Source: an uncultured Schlesneria sp.
Lineage (GTDB): Bacteria; Planctomycetota; Planctomycetia; Planctomycetales; Planctomycetaceae
DNA length: 43,031 bases
Assembly: GCA_903904835.1 (NCBI GenBank)
Contig: CAIVEI010000130.1
Coordinates: 1-43,031 of the forward strand
Direction of reading: 5' to 3'
Shown here: positions 42,689-43,031 of the stretch, one piece after another
Numbering within the stretch: the first letter of the stretch is position 1
Layout of the letters: the number at the start of each line of letters is the position of its first letter
Notes under the pieces: generated by a model
Seen by the model: only the letters and a program-made list of their open reading frames with translations
Told to the model about the DNA's origin: nothing
Database searches by the model: none
Position numbers and translations under genes: made by a program

Positions 42689-43031
42689 CAGTAACTCCAT
42701 GCACAATAAGAGTAAAACACGTTTCGCGACGAAAACCATCAAACATCAACATTCTAGCATATTCTCCCGGCCCCACTCGTCACAAGGACGACATTGGTTC
42801 AATCCCCCGGTTAACGAGCCTGTGTTCACAGAAAGTCTTGTTGTCCTCAACAGAAGCAAATCAACTGTGATACGAATGATCGACATACAGGATAAGATTC
42901 CAGCGAGGCTTCGCCTCAGACCAAAGTAGCCATCATCGCTCCGAGGCTGTCAGTGTTTGCGAAAATGGCGGCAAACGGTGGTCTAAAATCCTTCTACCTT
43001 TGCCGAGAATTTCGTTTTCAGCAGCATCGGC
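42689..43031. other. Upstream region of the PSCyt1/DUF1501 operon, to window end
   Basis: 343 bp with no supported gene. It holds the operon's leader and presumably its promoter, which I cannot place. A small hairpin GAGGC-TTC-GCCTC lies at 42905-42917. Any neighbour lies beyond the window edge. Confidence 0.45.

Overview
The window reads as a chromosomal segment of a planctomycete (Planctomycetota). The basis is the tail-to-head pair of a PSCyt1/DUF1549/DUF1553 protein with a Tat-exported DUF1501 protein, two secreted PQQ-type beta-propeller proteins with the planctomycete FRGP.G.G start, several outer-membrane barrels, and many genes with weak or absent Shine-Dalgarno sites. I see no rRNA, tRNA, CRISPR array, transposase or prophage. 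Genus-level placement is not possible from what I can see.

Layout. 1-547: non-coding repeats, made of three 66-bp units each carrying two TTGCGCAA palindromes 33 bp apart, then a heptamer microsatellite. 548-3021 (minus): a PQQ-propeller protein and a RodA-type SEDS glycosyltransferase. 3507-11520 (plus): a heavy-metal RND efflux operon (adaptor, CzcA-like pump, extra outer-membrane barrel, TolC-like channel). 11674-15366: a conserved hypothetical gene and a signalling cluster (NarL-type regulator, divergent PAS/NarX-type kinase, stand-alone receiver). 15801-17353: three-gene membrane/stress operon (YqjD-like, YqjE/holin-III-like, DUF3618-like), closed by a strong bidirectional hairpin. 17512-20135: a BBP2-type porin divergent from a voltage-gated-type K+ channel.

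20154-27736: minus-strand operon exbB-exbD-exbD-two-TM protein, divergent from a VWA protein and an MMPL/HpnN-like RND exporter. The VWA protein starts with a TonB/TolA-like anchor containing the S-x3-H motif. I read this as a possible proton-motive-force-driven envelope machine with a VWA output domain, and consider it the best candidate here for an undescribed system.

27920-30834: an A-type Fe-S carrier, an orphan STAS protein and a secreted proline-rich protein with a duplicated domain. 31511-35169: a cytochrome P450 lacking the usual I-helix acid, convergent with recQ (stop codons overlap). 35456-37641: a second PQQ propeller translationally coupled to a bestrophin-like channel. 37761-42688 (minus): the DUF1501 and PSCyt1/DUF1549/DUF1553 pair.

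Functions are family assignments made by reading motifs. Start codons were often moved inward from the longest possible reading frame to place signal peptides or ribosome-binding sites sensibly.
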